From assembly GCA_023955335.1 (NCBI GenBank), contig JAGSGF010000021.1, forward strand, positions 1 to 48,106: a DNA stretch of 48,106 nt, in the 5' to 3' direction. The stretch is from Yoonia sp. GTDB lineage: Bacteria > Pseudomonadota > Alphaproteobacteria > Rhodobacterales > Rhodobacteraceae. A program made the translations under genes and the position numbers. A model generated the notes under the pieces. It was not told the origin of the DNA and did no database searches. It worked only from the letters and a program-made list of their open reading frames with translations. The stretch's first letter is position 1, and the number at the start of each line of letters is the position of its first letter. Shown here in pieces: positions 27,041-36,462 of this stretch.

Positions 27041-27508
27041 TCAATTCCCCTCGCCTGTAACGAACTTCAACAACAGCGAAATCAGGCTCACAGCACCCTG
27101 CGTGTCCTCGATTTCGGCGCCATCTTCAAAGTTACCAAGCGATCCACCCGGTACAATTTCAACGAAATTGCCGCCAAGCAAGCCCTCAGAAGCGATCACA
27201 GCGGCGCTATCGTCAGGGATAATCGTATCCGATTGAATGGCAAAAGTGGTGTCGCCGCGAAATGTTTCCGGGTTCAATATGATTGCCGAAACAGTGCCAA
27301 TCTTGACACCCGCAAGCCGGATGTCTGTACCCGCTGTGATCCCTTCAACAGACCGGAAACTGGCGGTGAGATCGTAGCTAGCACCGCCATTGCCATAGCC
27401 AGTCGTGCGCACGGTGTAGGCCAAGAACCCCACGGCCACGGCCAAAACGATGCCGCCGACGATAACCTCTGTGGTGTTCTCGCGCACCAAAGTTACTCCG
27501 GTGTCCAT
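27041..27508 (-). CDS. mlaD: MlaD-family lipid transport protein
   Basis: About 155 residues from the ATG at 27508. One N-terminal membrane anchor (VIVGGIVLAVAVGFLAYTV) is followed by a single MCE domain (YDLTASFRSVEGITAGTDIRLAGVKIG in parts). MlaD hexamers move phospholipid between outer and inner membrane with an MlaFEB ABC complex, which is not in the window. A TTG at 27490, just after the NDUFA12 stop and 5 nt from GGAG, is an alternative start giving 149 residues. Confidence 0.87.
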   Translation of the reverse strand: MDTGVTLVRENTTEVIVGGIVLAVAVGFLAYTVRTTGYGNGGASYDLTASFRSVEGITAGTDIRLAGVKIGTVSAIILNPETFRGDTTFAIQSDTIIPDDSAAVIASEGLLGGNFVEIVPGGSLGNFEDGAEIEDTQGAVSLISLLLKFVTGEGN

Positions 27509-27876
27509 GCCTCGTAGTCGCTGCGCGGGGCTGGGGTTGCGCGACGCAACGATCCTGCTGGCGCATAGGCGGCCACGGTGCCTGTCAGGTTTTCCTGATG
27601 TGGCTTTTCCCATGATTTATGGACCAATGGTTTTTCTGTTGGTGGCTCGTTCCAGGTCCGGTGCAACCAACCATGCCAATCGGGATCAATGCGGCTGGCC
27701 TCGATGGGACCGTCAAAAATCACCCAGCGACGGCTATCATCTTTGTTATTGTAAAAGATGTTGCCTTGCGCGTCGGTCCCGACTTTGATGCCTTTGCGCC
27801 ATGTCCAAAGCTGCGTGCCGAATGTTTGACCATCCCACCACGTGAAAACGCGTTTGATTGTATTCAAAAGGCCCAT
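27493..27876 (-). CDS. NDUFA12-type NADH:ubiquinone oxidoreductase accessory subunit
   Basis: 127 residues matching the NDUFA12/B17.2 family of complex I, found in mitochondria and Alphaproteobacteria. Landmarks: TWWDGQTFGTQLWTWRKGIKVGTDAQGN, YYNNK-like (FYNNKDDSRRWVIFDG) and the stretch EASRIDPDWHGWLH. AGGAG precedes the ATG. It binds the peripheral arm at the membrane interface. It is located away from the nuo operon, and its 3' end overlaps or abuts mlaD. Confidence 0.93.
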   Translation of the reverse strand: MGLLNTIKRVFTWWDGQTFGTQLWTWRKGIKVGTDAQGNIFYNNKDDSRRWVIFDGPIEASRIDPDWHGWLHRTWNEPPTEKPLVHKSWEKPHQENLTGTVAAYAPAGSLRRATPAPRSDYEAWTPE

Positions 27877-27938
27877 CGTTTGCTCCTAGACGCTGTTGTC
27901 GGCACTTTTGCCCGAAACGGCAGCAAAGGTCCAGTGCA

Positions 27939-28313
27939 CTATGCGCTTGGGGCCAATGCGGTCAGCTCAATTTCGATCTTATACTTGGTATCAATCAATG
28001 CTGCAGAAACCATTGTGGCCGCCGGCGGACTATCACCAAACGCAGCCGCCAAAACCGGCCAGCAAGGTTCGAAATCGGCAGGATTGGGCAAGATATAGCG
28101 CACGCGAACCGCATCCGCGAACGTCGCCCCTGCTTCAGCCAAGGCGCGTTCCATAATCCCCAGCGCCGATGTGCACTGTGCGACGACATCGTCTGGAACG
28201 TCTGGCCCCGCGACGGTGCCAGACACATGCACGAAGCCCCCAGCCACAACCGCGCGGCAATATCCTACCTTGGCTTCAAGAGCCCCACCGGATGAAATGC
28301 GCGTGATTGTCAT
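27939..28313 (-). CDS. RidA/YjgF-family protein, atypical
   Basis: 124 residues with the RidA fold (VVAGGFVHVSGTVAG, IMERALAEAGATFADAVRVRYIL and KIEIELTALAP). True RidA imine deaminases have an active-site arginine in P-A-R-x. Here the position reads PPAATMVSAAL with Ala instead of Arg, as in the Rid subfamilies without deaminase activity. The ATG overlaps the clpX stop by one base (TAATG), so it is probably coupled to clpX. Its function is unknown. Confidence 0.85.
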   Translation of the reverse strand: MTITRISSGGALEAKVGYCRAVVAGGFVHVSGTVAGPDVPDDVVAQCTSALGIMERALAEAGATFADAVRVRYILPNPADFEPCWPVLAAAFGDSPPAATMVSAALIDTKYKIEIELTALAPSA

Positions 28314-29584
28314 TAACTTGCTGTCGCTGGTGCTTTTTTCTTCGACTTGGCTTTATCGTGGATCATCAGCGGGGATGCATCAGGGCCAACCGCTTCTTCG
28401 TTTACGACAACCTCGGACACTGTATCCATGCCCGGCAGGTCAAACATCGTATCCAGCAGGATGTCTTCCATGATTGACCGCAGACCACGTGCACCCGTTT
28501 TGCGCTCGATCGCACGCTTTGCAATCGCGATAAGCGAATCGTCGGTAAACGTCAGCTGCACATCTTCCAGATCGAACAGGCGTTGGTACTGCTTTACCAA
28601 CGCGTTCTTTGGCTTGGACAGAATGGTGACAAGCGCGTCTTCGTCCAGATCAGTGAGCGTTGCGATAACAGGCAAGCGGCCAACAAATTCTGGGATCAGA
28701 CCGAACTTCAGCAAATCTTCTGGCTCCAAATCACCAAAAATCTCGCCGATGCCCCGTTCGTCATTGTCTTTCACATCCGCACCAAAGCCCATACCCGAGC
28801 CTTTACCGCGGGACGCAATAATCTTTTCGAGGCCAGCAAACGCACCGCCACAGATGAACAAGATGTTGGTCGTGTCCACTTGCAGGAATTCCTGCTGCGG
28901 ATGCTTACGGCCACCTTGTGGTGGCACAGAGGCAACGGTGCCTTCCATGATCTTCAGCAATGCCTGCTGCACCCCCTCGCCCGAAACGTCACGGGTGATG
29001 GAGGGGTTGTCAGACTTGCGGGTAATTTTATCAACTTCGTCGATATACACGATTCCGCGCTGCGCTTTTTCAACGTTATATTCAGCAGACTGCAGCAACT
29101 TGAGAATAATGTTTTCAACATCTTCACCAACATAACCAGCCTCGGTTAAGGTCGTTGCATCGGCCATCGTGAACGGCACATCCAGGATACGCGCCAACGT
29201 CTGGGCCAGCAGCGTCTTACCACACCCCGTTGGGCCGATCAGCATGATGTTGGATTTTGCCAATTCGATGTCGGATTTATCGGCATGGTTCAGGCGCTTA
29301 TAATGGTTGTGCACAGCCACGGACAGCACGCGCTTAGCATGCACCTGACCAATAACATAGTCGTCCAGCACGCTGCAAATCTCGAGCGGCGTCGGCACAC
29401 CTTCGCCTGTCTTCAGTCCCGCAGTTTTGGTTTCTTCACGAATAATATCCATGCACAGCTCGACACATTCGTCGCAGATGAACACAGTCGGACCCGCGAT
29501 CAGCTTGCGCACCTCGTGCTGGCTTTTACCACAAAAGCTGCAGTAAAGTGTGTTTTTGCTGTCGTTGCCGGATGTGTTCGCCAT
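28313..29584 (-). CDS. clpX: ATP-dependent Clp protease ATPase ClpX
   Basis: 423 residues, full length. Zinc-binding domain Cys15, Cys18, Cys37 and Cys40 ([19 protein letters not shown]). The AAA+ domain has Walker A GPTGCGKT at 117-124, Walker [12 protein letters not shown] and the pore loop with GYVGEDVE. The ClpP-docking loop (IGF/LGF type) is not obvious at a glance. It unfolds tagged proteins and feeds them to ClpP, encoded 133 nt upstream on the same strand. Confidence 0.98.
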   Translation of the reverse strand: MANTSGNDSKNTLYCSFCGKSQHEVRKLIAGPTVFICDECVELCMDIIREETKTAGLKTGEGVPTPLEICSVLDDYVIGQVHAKRVLSVAVHNHYKRLNHADKSDIELAKSNIMLIGPTGCGKTLLAQTLARILDVPFTMADATTLTEAGYVGEDVENIILKLLQSAEYNVEKAQRGIVYIDEVDKITRKSDNPSITRDVSGEGVQQALLKIMEGTVASVPPQGGRKHPQQEFLQVDTTNILFICGGAFAGLEKIIASRGKGSGMGFGADVKDNDERGIGEIFGDLEPEDLLKFGLIPEFVGRLPVIATLTDLDEDALVTILSKPKNALVKQYQRLFDLEDVQLTFTDDSLIAIAKRAIERKTGARGLRSIMEDILLDTMFDLPGMDTVSEVVVNEEAVGPDASPLMIHDKAKSKKKAPATAS

Positions 29585-29717
29585 GTTTCAAACCTTTTGA
29601 CCAAACGGTCATTTCTAAATGCGTCGGACTGCCCTTAGCCTTAACCTAGGACAGCCCGCAACTGGCTACAATGTCAAAATGACCCCAATGCGCGGTCACT
29701 TTTCCATCGCAATTAAC

Positions 29718-30338
29718 TTAGTCTTCAGACTTATCGCGGTTGGTCACGATTTCGTCGATGAGACCCCAATCTTTGGCTTCTTGCGGTGACATAAAGTTAT
29801 CACGTTCCAACGCCGCTTCAACGTCCTTCAATTTGTTGCCCGTGTGGGTGACATAAATTTCGTTCAGGCGGGTCTTCAGCTTCTGGGTTTCCTGCGCGTG
29901 GATCATGATGTCGGTCGCTTGACCCTGATACCCACCCGATGGTTGGTGCACCATAACCCGAGAGTTAGGTAAGCTGAAGCGCATGCCTTTTTCGCCCGCC
30001 GTGAGCAAAAGCGACCCCATGGATGCGGCTTGACCGATCACAAGTGTGGACACCTTCGGGCGGATGTACTGCATGGTGTCGTAAATACTGAGACCAGATG
30101 TCACAACGCCCCCTGGGCTGTTGATATACATGCTAATCTCTTTCTTGGGGTTTTCGGCCTCAAGGTGCAGCAACTGCGCGACAATCAACTGTGACATGCC
30201 ATCATGCACAGGGCCACTCATGAAAATGATCCGCTCTTTCAGCAGACGGCTGAAAATATCATAGGCGCGTTCGCCACGTGCAGTCTGTTCGACCACCATG
30301 GGAACAAGGTTCATATAGGTTTCTACTGGATCGTGCAT
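29718..30338 (-). CDS. clpP: ATP-dependent Clp protease proteolytic subunit
   Basis: 206 residues. Serine protease triad: Ser106 in [11 protein letters not shown], His131 in MVHQPSGG, and the Asp in the later [13 protein letters not shown] region. The N-terminus [18 protein letters not shown] is typical of the alphaproteobacterial type, with GAGG 7 nt before the ATG. It forms the double-heptamer chamber for ClpX or ClpA. It is upstream of clpX in the common order. Confidence 0.98.
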   Translation of the reverse strand: MHDPVETYMNLVPMVVEQTARGERAYDIFSRLLKERIIFMSGPVHDGMSQLIVAQLLHLEAENPKKEISMYINSPGGVVTSGLSIYDTMQYIRPKVSTLVIGQAASMGSLLLTAGEKGMRFSLPNSRVMVHQPSGGYQGQATDIMIHAQETQKLKTRLNEIYVTHTGNKLKDVEAALERDNFMSPQEAKDWGLIDEIVTNRDKSED

Positions 30339-30539
30339 GTGCTTGCCTCGCTGTTGAACAGGTCTGTTCTAATTCAAATATCCTGACAGAGTCTTAGTGC
30401 TGGGCGTCAGGGGCTTCAAGGTCGCTTTGGTCATTTGCCGCATACAATCTCTAGGCGTAGGCGGACCGAGTTGCAATTCGATGCGCTCATCAGCCTGTAG
30501 AACAGCGATCCTGACGCATTTCCAATTTTGCGCCATTTG

Positions 30540-30762
30540 CTTTGTCGTCAACGATGGCAAAACGGGCTGGACTGCCTTCCCATTATCGTTCCTCGCACAA
30601 TCAGGGCAAATCATGCAAGCGGCCGACCTTTTGGCGAACACACCCACCCCATCGGACACAGACATCGGCGTTGCCATGCAGGGTCACCTGTGCCGCTGCG
30701 GGACCTACCAGAGAATGCGCGCCGCCATCAAAGACGTCGCAATCAAGTTGCAGCAGGGTTAA
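30540..30762 (+). pseudogene. Remnant of iorA-type [2Fe-2S] subunit of a molybdenum hydroxylase
   Basis: The last about 55 codons match the C-terminal helical domain of the small iron-sulfur subunit of isoquinoline oxidoreductase/xanthine dehydrogenase-type enzymes: QSGQIMQAADLLANTPTPSD, then QGHLCRCGTYQRMRAAIK. The CxxC half that should precede QSGQ is degraded to SFLA, and no plant-type ferredoxin domain is present upstream. This is the 3' end of a decayed gene, placed 3 nt before the remnant of its partner, as in intact iorAB operons. Confidence 0.8.
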
Positions 30763-30765
30763 GTC

Positions 30766-31522
30766 ATGGCCAGCATCGGTAAAATCGAACGACGTACATT
30801 CCTTATTGCTTCGGCGATGATCATGAGCGGGGTCGCCTGTGGCGTCTTTCATCTCCGTAAATACGGGTTCTGGCGGTTGGTCGGCGCATCGTTTGACGGG
30901 TTCATTTTTGACACATTTGCCGCCGAAATCGCGCATGCGGCGGGCACTGATCCGCGCATATTTCGGGCCAAGTTGGCGGCGACAAAATACCCCGTTTCGG
31001 AAACAGTCAGTCGCAAAGTGGGTGAAATGTCTGGCTGGACGGGACAATCCAAACCCGGCATCGGGCGCGAAATTGCGCGCGGCCACATCTTTGGAACAGC
31101 CGCCTCACAGGTCGTTGAGATGGGCGAAGATGATGGGCTTATCCAGCTTAATATGGTCTGGGTTGCCTGCGATGTCGGGACGGCCTTGGACCCTGCCATT
31201 ATCGAAGCACGGATGATCTCTGGGGCGATCGACGGCATGTCAGCAGCCAGCATGGGTGACGTCACATTTGAAGATGGCCAAGCCCAGCAATATAACGTCC
31301 CACACTACAATGCGCTGCGCATGCACACAGTGCCAGAGCTCGAGGTCGCCACCTTGGAAAACGGGTCGCTTCAGGTGCGGTCGGCGAACCGCACCCCCCC
31401 TTGGGAACGCCCTATTCGACCTTATTGGCACAGGTGCGCGCCGCCTGCCGTTCATAAAAAACTTTGATTTTACACCTCAAGCGACCCCAAAGGATCAGAC
31501 ACACGCGCTGATTGAAGACTAA
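30766..31522 (+). pseudogene. Remnant of iorB-type molybdopterin subunit (internal deletion and frameshift)
   Basis: The start MASIGKIERRTFLIASAMIM is the Tat-signal start of molybdopterin subunits of about 740 residues. Near 30860-30870 it jumps to the family's C-terminal third (GFWRLVGASFDGFIFDTF, then VWVACDVGTALDPAIIEARM and SGAIDGMSAA). About 500 residues, including most of the cofactor site, are missing. Near the end the conserved GAVGEPHPPLG and GNALFDLIGTGARRLP lie in two other frames, so frameshifts follow. The frame starting at 30766 runs on as 233 residues but cannot be a working enzyme. Confidence 0.85.
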
Positions 31523-31721
31523 GGCGGAACCGCCACATTTGCCCGGGTTGCGCCGTATTTCATTCAAATTGCCTTAAAATTTCCTTCAACTTCTAAATTA
31601 AGACATTGGGTTTCCGCATTCGGAACACGCAACTTCTTTATCAAAACATGAGACGAATTGATTCAGCAGCGTGTTGTTGCAGCAGGATCGGTCGAAACGT
31701 TAGAATATTGGGGTCAGGCAA
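31523..31721. other. AT-rich leader of the Hint/RTX gene
   Basis: About 200 nt without a gene, more AT-rich than its surroundings (31555-31600 especially). It probably holds the promoter of the gene at 31722, but no clear -35/-10 pair was recognised. The ribosome site before the ATG is weak (GGGGTCAGG). Confidence 0.45.
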
Positions 31722-34700
31722 ATGCCACAGGGTTATCTAGTTACGCTCGGAGATTCATCTCTCGACAATGCCGATACGATTGGCGGCGCGCTTGTCACCT
31801 TCACGACCAATACAAATTTGGGTGCCGGGGAGTGGACTTGTTCTGGTACATTCGGTGGCACAACCTACACGAATACAGTCGAACCGGGCGTCTATTACCT
31901 TGCAGAAGATGGCAACGTGTATTTTGAGCCCCAGTTCGGCCCTGTTGACACAATTACGTCCGCACAAGCAACTAATCCGCCTCAGTACACCGCTGGCAAC
32001 GGAACAGTATCGGGCACAGATGGTGACGATATCATCGACGGTGACTTTAAGGACGTTGATGGCGATACGGTCACAAGCTCTGACGACATTATTGAAGCAG
32101 GCGCGGGCAACGACACTGTTTTTGGCGGCGGCGGCGACGACACGATTGACGGCGGGACTGGCAACGACTTCATCGTCGGTGATCAAGATCTTGCCAACGA
32201 CGGCCAAGATATCATTTCTGGTGGCGCTGGCGACGACATCATTTATGGCGACACCGCCGCGGGCACAGCTGAAACAACACAATTCCAGTGGTCGACCCAA
32301 GGGCTTGGCGACGAAACATCCGTTGCAGGTGGCCTGACAGGCGTAACTGCGAACGGTGATATTCAAATCCAAATGACCGTTGCGCAAGAGGCCAACTTTA
32401 CATCAGCAGGTATGGAAACATCCGACCCGCTTTATGATTTTGACGGCAGAAGCGACACGTCCTCGATCGATATTTTTGGTGGCGCTGCGACGACAAGTGG
32501 TGACGCCGCAACTGTCACCCTTGATTTTTCAGCAGCGACTGGTGGGTATTCTGACGAAGTGAGCAACGTCAGCTTCGGTATCCACGACATTGACGAACTA
32601 GACGGGCAGTTCATCGACCAAGTTATTGTCAGAGCCTACGACGCAAACGGCGTTGAAATTCCGGTCTCGGTTTCGCTTGGCAGCACAACCACGTTGACAT
32701 CTGCCATAGGCGTCAATGGATCACAGACGGTCTCGGCAATTCTAGATTCTGGAGGCACTGGCACCACGGACGCGGCCACTGGCTTTGCACAGTTTACTAT
32801 TGCCGGCCCCGTGTCCTACATCGAAATCGAGTATAACAACCTTGATGAAGAGTACGGCAACCACGCAATCCGTATTGGCGATATTGAGCTGACAACAATT
32901 CCAGAAGAGCCGCTGACGGGTAACGACGACACCATTAACGGCGATGCAGGTGCTGACCTTATCTATGGCCAAGGTGGCAACGACACAATCGATGGTGGCG
33001 CGGACAGCGACAGCATCTACGGCGGCATTGGCAACGACAGCATTTCCGACAGCGGCACAACATCCGACTACATCGAGGGCAACGCGGGCGATGACACCAT
33101 CTCCGCTGGCGGCGGCGCAGACACCGTCTACGGCGGCATCGGCGCAGATTATCTTGACGGCGAGGGCGGCAACGACACCATCTATGGCGGCGCAGACAAC
33201 GACGTTGTGATCGGCGGTGCGGGCAACGACAGCCTTGAAGGCGGGACTGGCGACGACGGTATCTATGCATCCTCTGGTGACAACATCGCCAAAGGCGGGA
33301 TCGGCAACGATTCTATCTTTATGGGCACGGGTAACGATTCAATCTTCGGTGGCGACGGTAACGACGCGCTTTACGGCGGCGCAGGCAACGACACCATCGA
33401 CGGCAACGCCGGTGATGACCGCCTTGAAGGCGGTGACGGTGCTGACATCCTGACTGGCGGCACTGGCAACGATTCAGTCATCGGCGGCCAAGGCTCTGAC
33501 CAGATCATATTGGGCGAAGGGTTCGGCACCGATACGATTGACGGCACCGACGACGCAGGCAACACAGACGTCGACGTTCTTGACGCGTCCGCGATGACAT
33601 CGAACATCACGCTGGACCTATCGGGTGCAGACCCTGAAGCTGGCACGCTGACCGACGGCGCCAACACAGCCACATTCGACAACATCGAAACTGTGGCTTT
33701 GGGCGCGGGCGACGATAGCGTCATCGGATCCACTGGTGACGATAGCGTCACTGCGGGCGCAGGTGCAGACACGATCAACATGGGTGCAGGCAACGATACA
33801 GTTGACCTTGGCGCAGGCGCGCCTGACGGCGATGCGGACGTGATCGTGCTGCAAGACGGCTTCGGCGACGACACCATCCTGAGTTTTGACGCTCCAACGC
33901 CAAACGGCGACGGCACGTTCACTGGGATCGATACGCTCGACACGACAAACTTGTTTGACCTTCCCGCAGGCGACCCCGCCCGCACACCTGTGATGACAAA
34001 TGACATTGTTGTCACGGACGACGGGTCCGGCAACGCAGTTCTGACGTTCCCGAACGGAGAAACAATCACGCTCAATGGTATTTCGCCCATAGATGCAGCT
34101 GATCCGTTCTACCTGAATGCACTGGGCATCCCGATGCCAGACGGCACCGTGTCCGGAACAGCTGGCGATGACATCATTGATGGCAGTTATGTTGGCGACC
34201 CTGATGGGGACGTGGTCGATGGCAACGACGCGATCATCTCGGGCCACGCGGGCGACGACGACCTGATCGAAGCAGGCGCTGGCAACGACAGCATCTATGC
34301 GGGTGCAGGCAACGACACCATCTATGCGGGCACTGGCGACGATGTTGTGCTCTCTGGCTCTGGCGTCCAGACCATCTTTGGCGAGGCAGGCAACGACGTC
34401 ATCGATAGCGGGTCTGGCGCAGACTTGATTCAAGGTGGATCTGGCGACGACACAATCGTTCTGAACGACACATTTGGGAACAATGCCATCACTGGTGGCG
34501 AAACCGGCGAAACCATCGGCGACAACATCGACGGCTCCGGCCTGACCCAAGACGTGACTGTAACCTTTACAGGATCTGAGGCAGGTACGATAACAAACGG
34601 TACTGATACTGCCACGTTCAGCGAAATCGAACAGATCGAAACCGGTGCTGGCAACGATACGATCACTGGTGCGGCGGGCGACCAAGACGTGATTACTGGC

Positions 34701-35636
34701 GCTGGTGATGACACGGTCACAACCACCGGCACTGGCGCAGATACCATCAGCACTGGTGCGGGCAACGACACCATCACATTCTCGGAGGCCGACAGCATCG
34801 ACGGCGGCACCGGCGACGATACATTCACATTTGAAGACTTGGGCGAAGCCACAAACGGGACCATCACCATTGTGGGTGGGTCCGGTGGGGAAACACCTGA
34901 TGACGCAGACCCCAACACGCTTGAAGGGGACACGCTGAACCTTGGGTTCGACGCCGATATGTCGACGCTCAACATTACGTCCACCACCGTTAACGCTGAC
35001 GGAAATACCAGCTACGATGGGACCGTCCAAATGGATGACGGGACGGTCTTGGAATTTTCCGAGATCGAAAACATCATCTGCTTCACCCCGGGCACTCGCA
35101 TTGCCACGCCGCGCGGCGCACGCGACATCGCGACCTTGCAGGTTGGTGATCTTGTTGTGACGCGCGACCACGGCTTGCAGCCAATCCGTTGGATTAGGTC
35201 GCGCACTGTGCCTGCAATGGACCGCTTTGCCCCGATCCGGATCAAGCCCGGCGTTGTCACTGGTCAGAGCAAAGATCTGCTCGTCTCGCCGCAACACCGG
35301 ATGATGTTCCAAGGCTACCGCGCTGAGCTTTTGTTCGGCGAACGCGAAGTGTTGGTCGCAGCCAAGCACTTGGTCGACGGCAAACTGGTCACGCAGGAAA
35401 CCGGCGGTGACGTTACATACATCCACATGATGTTTGACGAACACGAAGTGGTCTATGCAGAAGGTGCCGCCACAGAAAGCTTCCACCCGGGATCGGTCGG
35501 CCTGTCAGCCGTGTCCGACCCAGCACGCGACGAACTGTTTTCAGTGTTCCCTGAACTGCGCAGCAACATCGGAAGTTACGGTCAAACGGCGCGCCTTTGC
35601 CTGCGTGCCCACGAGGCCCAATTCTTGAACGTATAA
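31722..35636 (+). CDS. Large RTX protein with C-terminal Hint domain
   Basis: 1304 residues. Residues 1-90 are a beta-rich N-terminal domain common to roseobacter Hint proteins. About 105-180, 400-660 and 800-970 hold RTX repeats (GGxGNDTIxGG type, calcium-binding). About 185-390 is an inserted beta-sandwich domain (FQWSTQGLGDETS and later EIEYNNLDEEYGNHAIRIGD). About 1118-1270 is a Hint_2 domain: Cys1120 in IICFTPGTRIATPRGAR and His1192 in VSPQHRMM. Hint domains cut or splice proteins autocatalytically. No N-terminal signal peptide is seen, so type I export is likely, but no exporter is in the window. A strong terminator follows. Confidence 0.88.
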   Translation: MPQGYLVTLGDSSLDNADTIGGALVTFTTNTNLGAGEWTCSGTFGGTTYTNTVEPGVYYLAEDGNVYFEPQFGPVDTITSAQATNPPQYTAGNGTVSGTDGDDIIDGDFKDVDGDTVTSSDDIIEAGAGNDTVFGGGGDDTIDGGTGNDFIVGDQDLANDGQDIISGGAGDDIIYGDTAAGTAETTQFQWSTQGLGDETSVAGGLTGVTANGDIQIQMTVAQEANFTSAGMETSDPLYDFDGRSDTSSIDIFGGAATTSGDAATVTLDFSAATGGYSDEVSNVSFGIHDIDELDGQFIDQVIVRAYDANGVEIPVSVSLGSTTTLTSAIGVNGSQTVSAILDSGGTGTTDAATGFAQFTIAGPVSYIEIEYNNLDEEYGNHAIRIGDIELTTIPEEPLTGNDDTINGDAGADLIYGQGGNDTIDGGADSDSIYGGIGNDSISDSGTTSDYIEGNAGDDTISAGGGADTVYGGIGADYLDGEGGNDTIYGGADNDVVIGGAGNDSLEGGTGDDGIYASSGDNIAKGGIGNDSIFMGTGNDSIFGGDGNDALYGGAGNDTIDGNAGDDRLEGGDGADILTGGTGNDSVIGGQGSDQIILGEGFGTDTIDGTDDAGNTDVDVLDASAMTSNITLDLSGADPEAGTLTDGANTATFDNIETVALGAGDDSVIGSTGDDSVTAGAGADTINMGAGNDTVDLGAGAPDGDADVIVLQDGFGDDTILSFDAPTPNGDGTFTGIDTLDTTNLFDLPAGDPARTPVMTNDIVVTDDGSGNAVLTFPNGETITLNGISPIDAADPFYLNALGIPMPDGTVSGTAGDDIIDGSYVGDPDGDVVDGNDAIISGHAGDDDLIEAGAGNDSIYAGAGNDTIYAGTGDDVVLSGSGVQTIFGEAGNDVIDSGSGADLIQGGSGDDTIVLNDTFGNNAITGGETGETIGDNIDGSGLTQDVTVTFTGSEAGTITNGTDTATFSEIEQIETGAGNDTITGAAGDQDVITGAGDDTVTTTGTGADTISTGAGNDTITFSEADSIDGGTGDDTFTFEDLGEATNGTITIVGGSGGETPDDADPNTLEGDTLNLGFDADMSTLNITSTTVNADGNTSYDGTVQMDDGTVLEFSEIENIICFTPGTRIATPRGARDIATLQVGDLVVTRDHGLQPIRWIRSRTVPAMDRFAPIRIKPGVVTGQSKDLLVSPQHRMMFQGYRAELLFGEREVLVAAKHLVDGKLVTQETGGDVTYIHMMFDEHEVVYAEGAATESFHPGSVGLSAVSDPARDELFSVFPELRSNIGSYGQTARLCLRAHEAQFLNV

Positions 35637-35653
35637 AGACAGGCGCCAGTTAT

Positions 35654-35691
35654 AAGTCGGGCCGGACACCTGCCAATGTCCGGCCCGACTT
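35654..35691 (+). terminator. Strong terminator of the Hint/RTX gene
   Basis: A perfect 15-bp GC-rich stem (35654-35668 with 35677-35691, arm AAGTCGGGCCGGACA) and 8-nt loop, 18 nt after the stop. It is followed by TTTG rather than a long T-run. Because it sits between convergent genes it may serve both. Confidence 0.85.
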
Positions 35692-35719
35692 TGTGTGAGG
35701 TCGAAAACTTACCCCGAAA

Positions 35720-36403
35720 TCATAGCCATTTTGCGTAGTCACTGACCAACAGATGGGTGGGTTGGACGTCTTCTTCGATATCCGCGAAACGGCCGATTGG
35801 TGCGCGAAAAATGTTGTCGGTTTTGTCGTCATTGACCGTGCTGACTTCACCAATCAAAACATCACCGCCCTCGCCCCAAAACGCGTGCCAGTCACCGGGC
35901 ATCAGCGTCAGGCTTTCACCGGGTGAAAACTTCAACTTTTCACCCGCCTGAAACTCGCGCCGGATGCCGTCACACATAACCATACCGCCGCGATCTTCGG
36001 CAAAGTTGCCCTCGGCGTCAGACCCGTAAAGTTCAACAACCATTGTTGCACCGCCGCGATTGATAATATCTTCTGCCTTGATCACATGTGCATGCATAGG
36101 AGACAGCTGATCTTGCTTTGAAATCAATAATTTCTCCGCGTAACACATTCCGCCACCACGTTGCAGGTCAGCCAATCGGCCATTGCGCAGCGTGAACAAA
36201 AACAGGCCCATTTTATCATAGTCGCCCGCGCCGTAATCTGTAATATCCCACCCACAGGCTGCATCAACCAACGCACTGGCGCGGGCAGCATTTGCTTTGA
36301 ACTCTGCGGGTGTCCAACGCGCAAATGGTGGCAAGACAAAGCCGTAAGATCGAATCATTTCATCCGCGTCGGCCATGATAGAATTGATTGTCGAACGCTT
36401 CAT
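35720..36403 (-). CDS. D-lyxose/D-mannose isomerase-family cupin
   Basis: 227 residues matching the D-lyxose ketol-isomerase family (DUF1498), a cupin-barrel enzyme using Mn or Zn. Metal ligands are visible in SPMHAHVIKAEDI (two His and a Glu) and in MPGDWHAFWGEGGDVLIGEVS (a His). The reaction would be D-lyxose to D-xylulose or D-mannose to D-fructose, in the cytoplasm. No sugar transporter or kinase is adjacent, so the physiological sugar is unknown. It is 59 nt downstream of the amidotransferase gene on the same strand. Confidence 0.85.
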   Translation of the reverse strand: MKRSTINSIMADADEMIRSYGFVLPPFARWTPAEFKANAARASALVDAACGWDITDYGAGDYDKMGLFLFTLRNGRLADLQRGGGMCYAEKLLISKQDQLSPMHAHVIKAEDIINRGGATMVVELYGSDAEGNFAEDRGGMVMCDGIRREFQAGEKLKFSPGESLTLMPGDWHAFWGEGGDVLIGEVSTVNDDKTDNIFRAPIGRFADIEEDVQPTHLLVSDYAKWL

Positions 36404-36462
36404 TCGGGGCCTCCGTAAACGATTTCAATCACATCATCCCAAGCCTGCAAAACATTCAAGCT

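Noticed and set aside
30766..31467. The 233-residue frame as a functional hydrolase or secreted protein
   Set aside because: It joins the two ends of a much larger molybdopterin subunit and lacks the cofactor-binding middle.
32000..34850. Dense tandem repeats that might look like a CRISPR or satellite array
   Set aside because: They are codon-phased GGxGNDTI-type RTX repeats in the 1304-residue gene, with varied spacing and no spacers.
33618..35486. A 622-residue open frame on the minus strand
   Set aside because: It is the antisense of the RTX/Hint gene; its composition mirrors the repeat codons and it has no family features.
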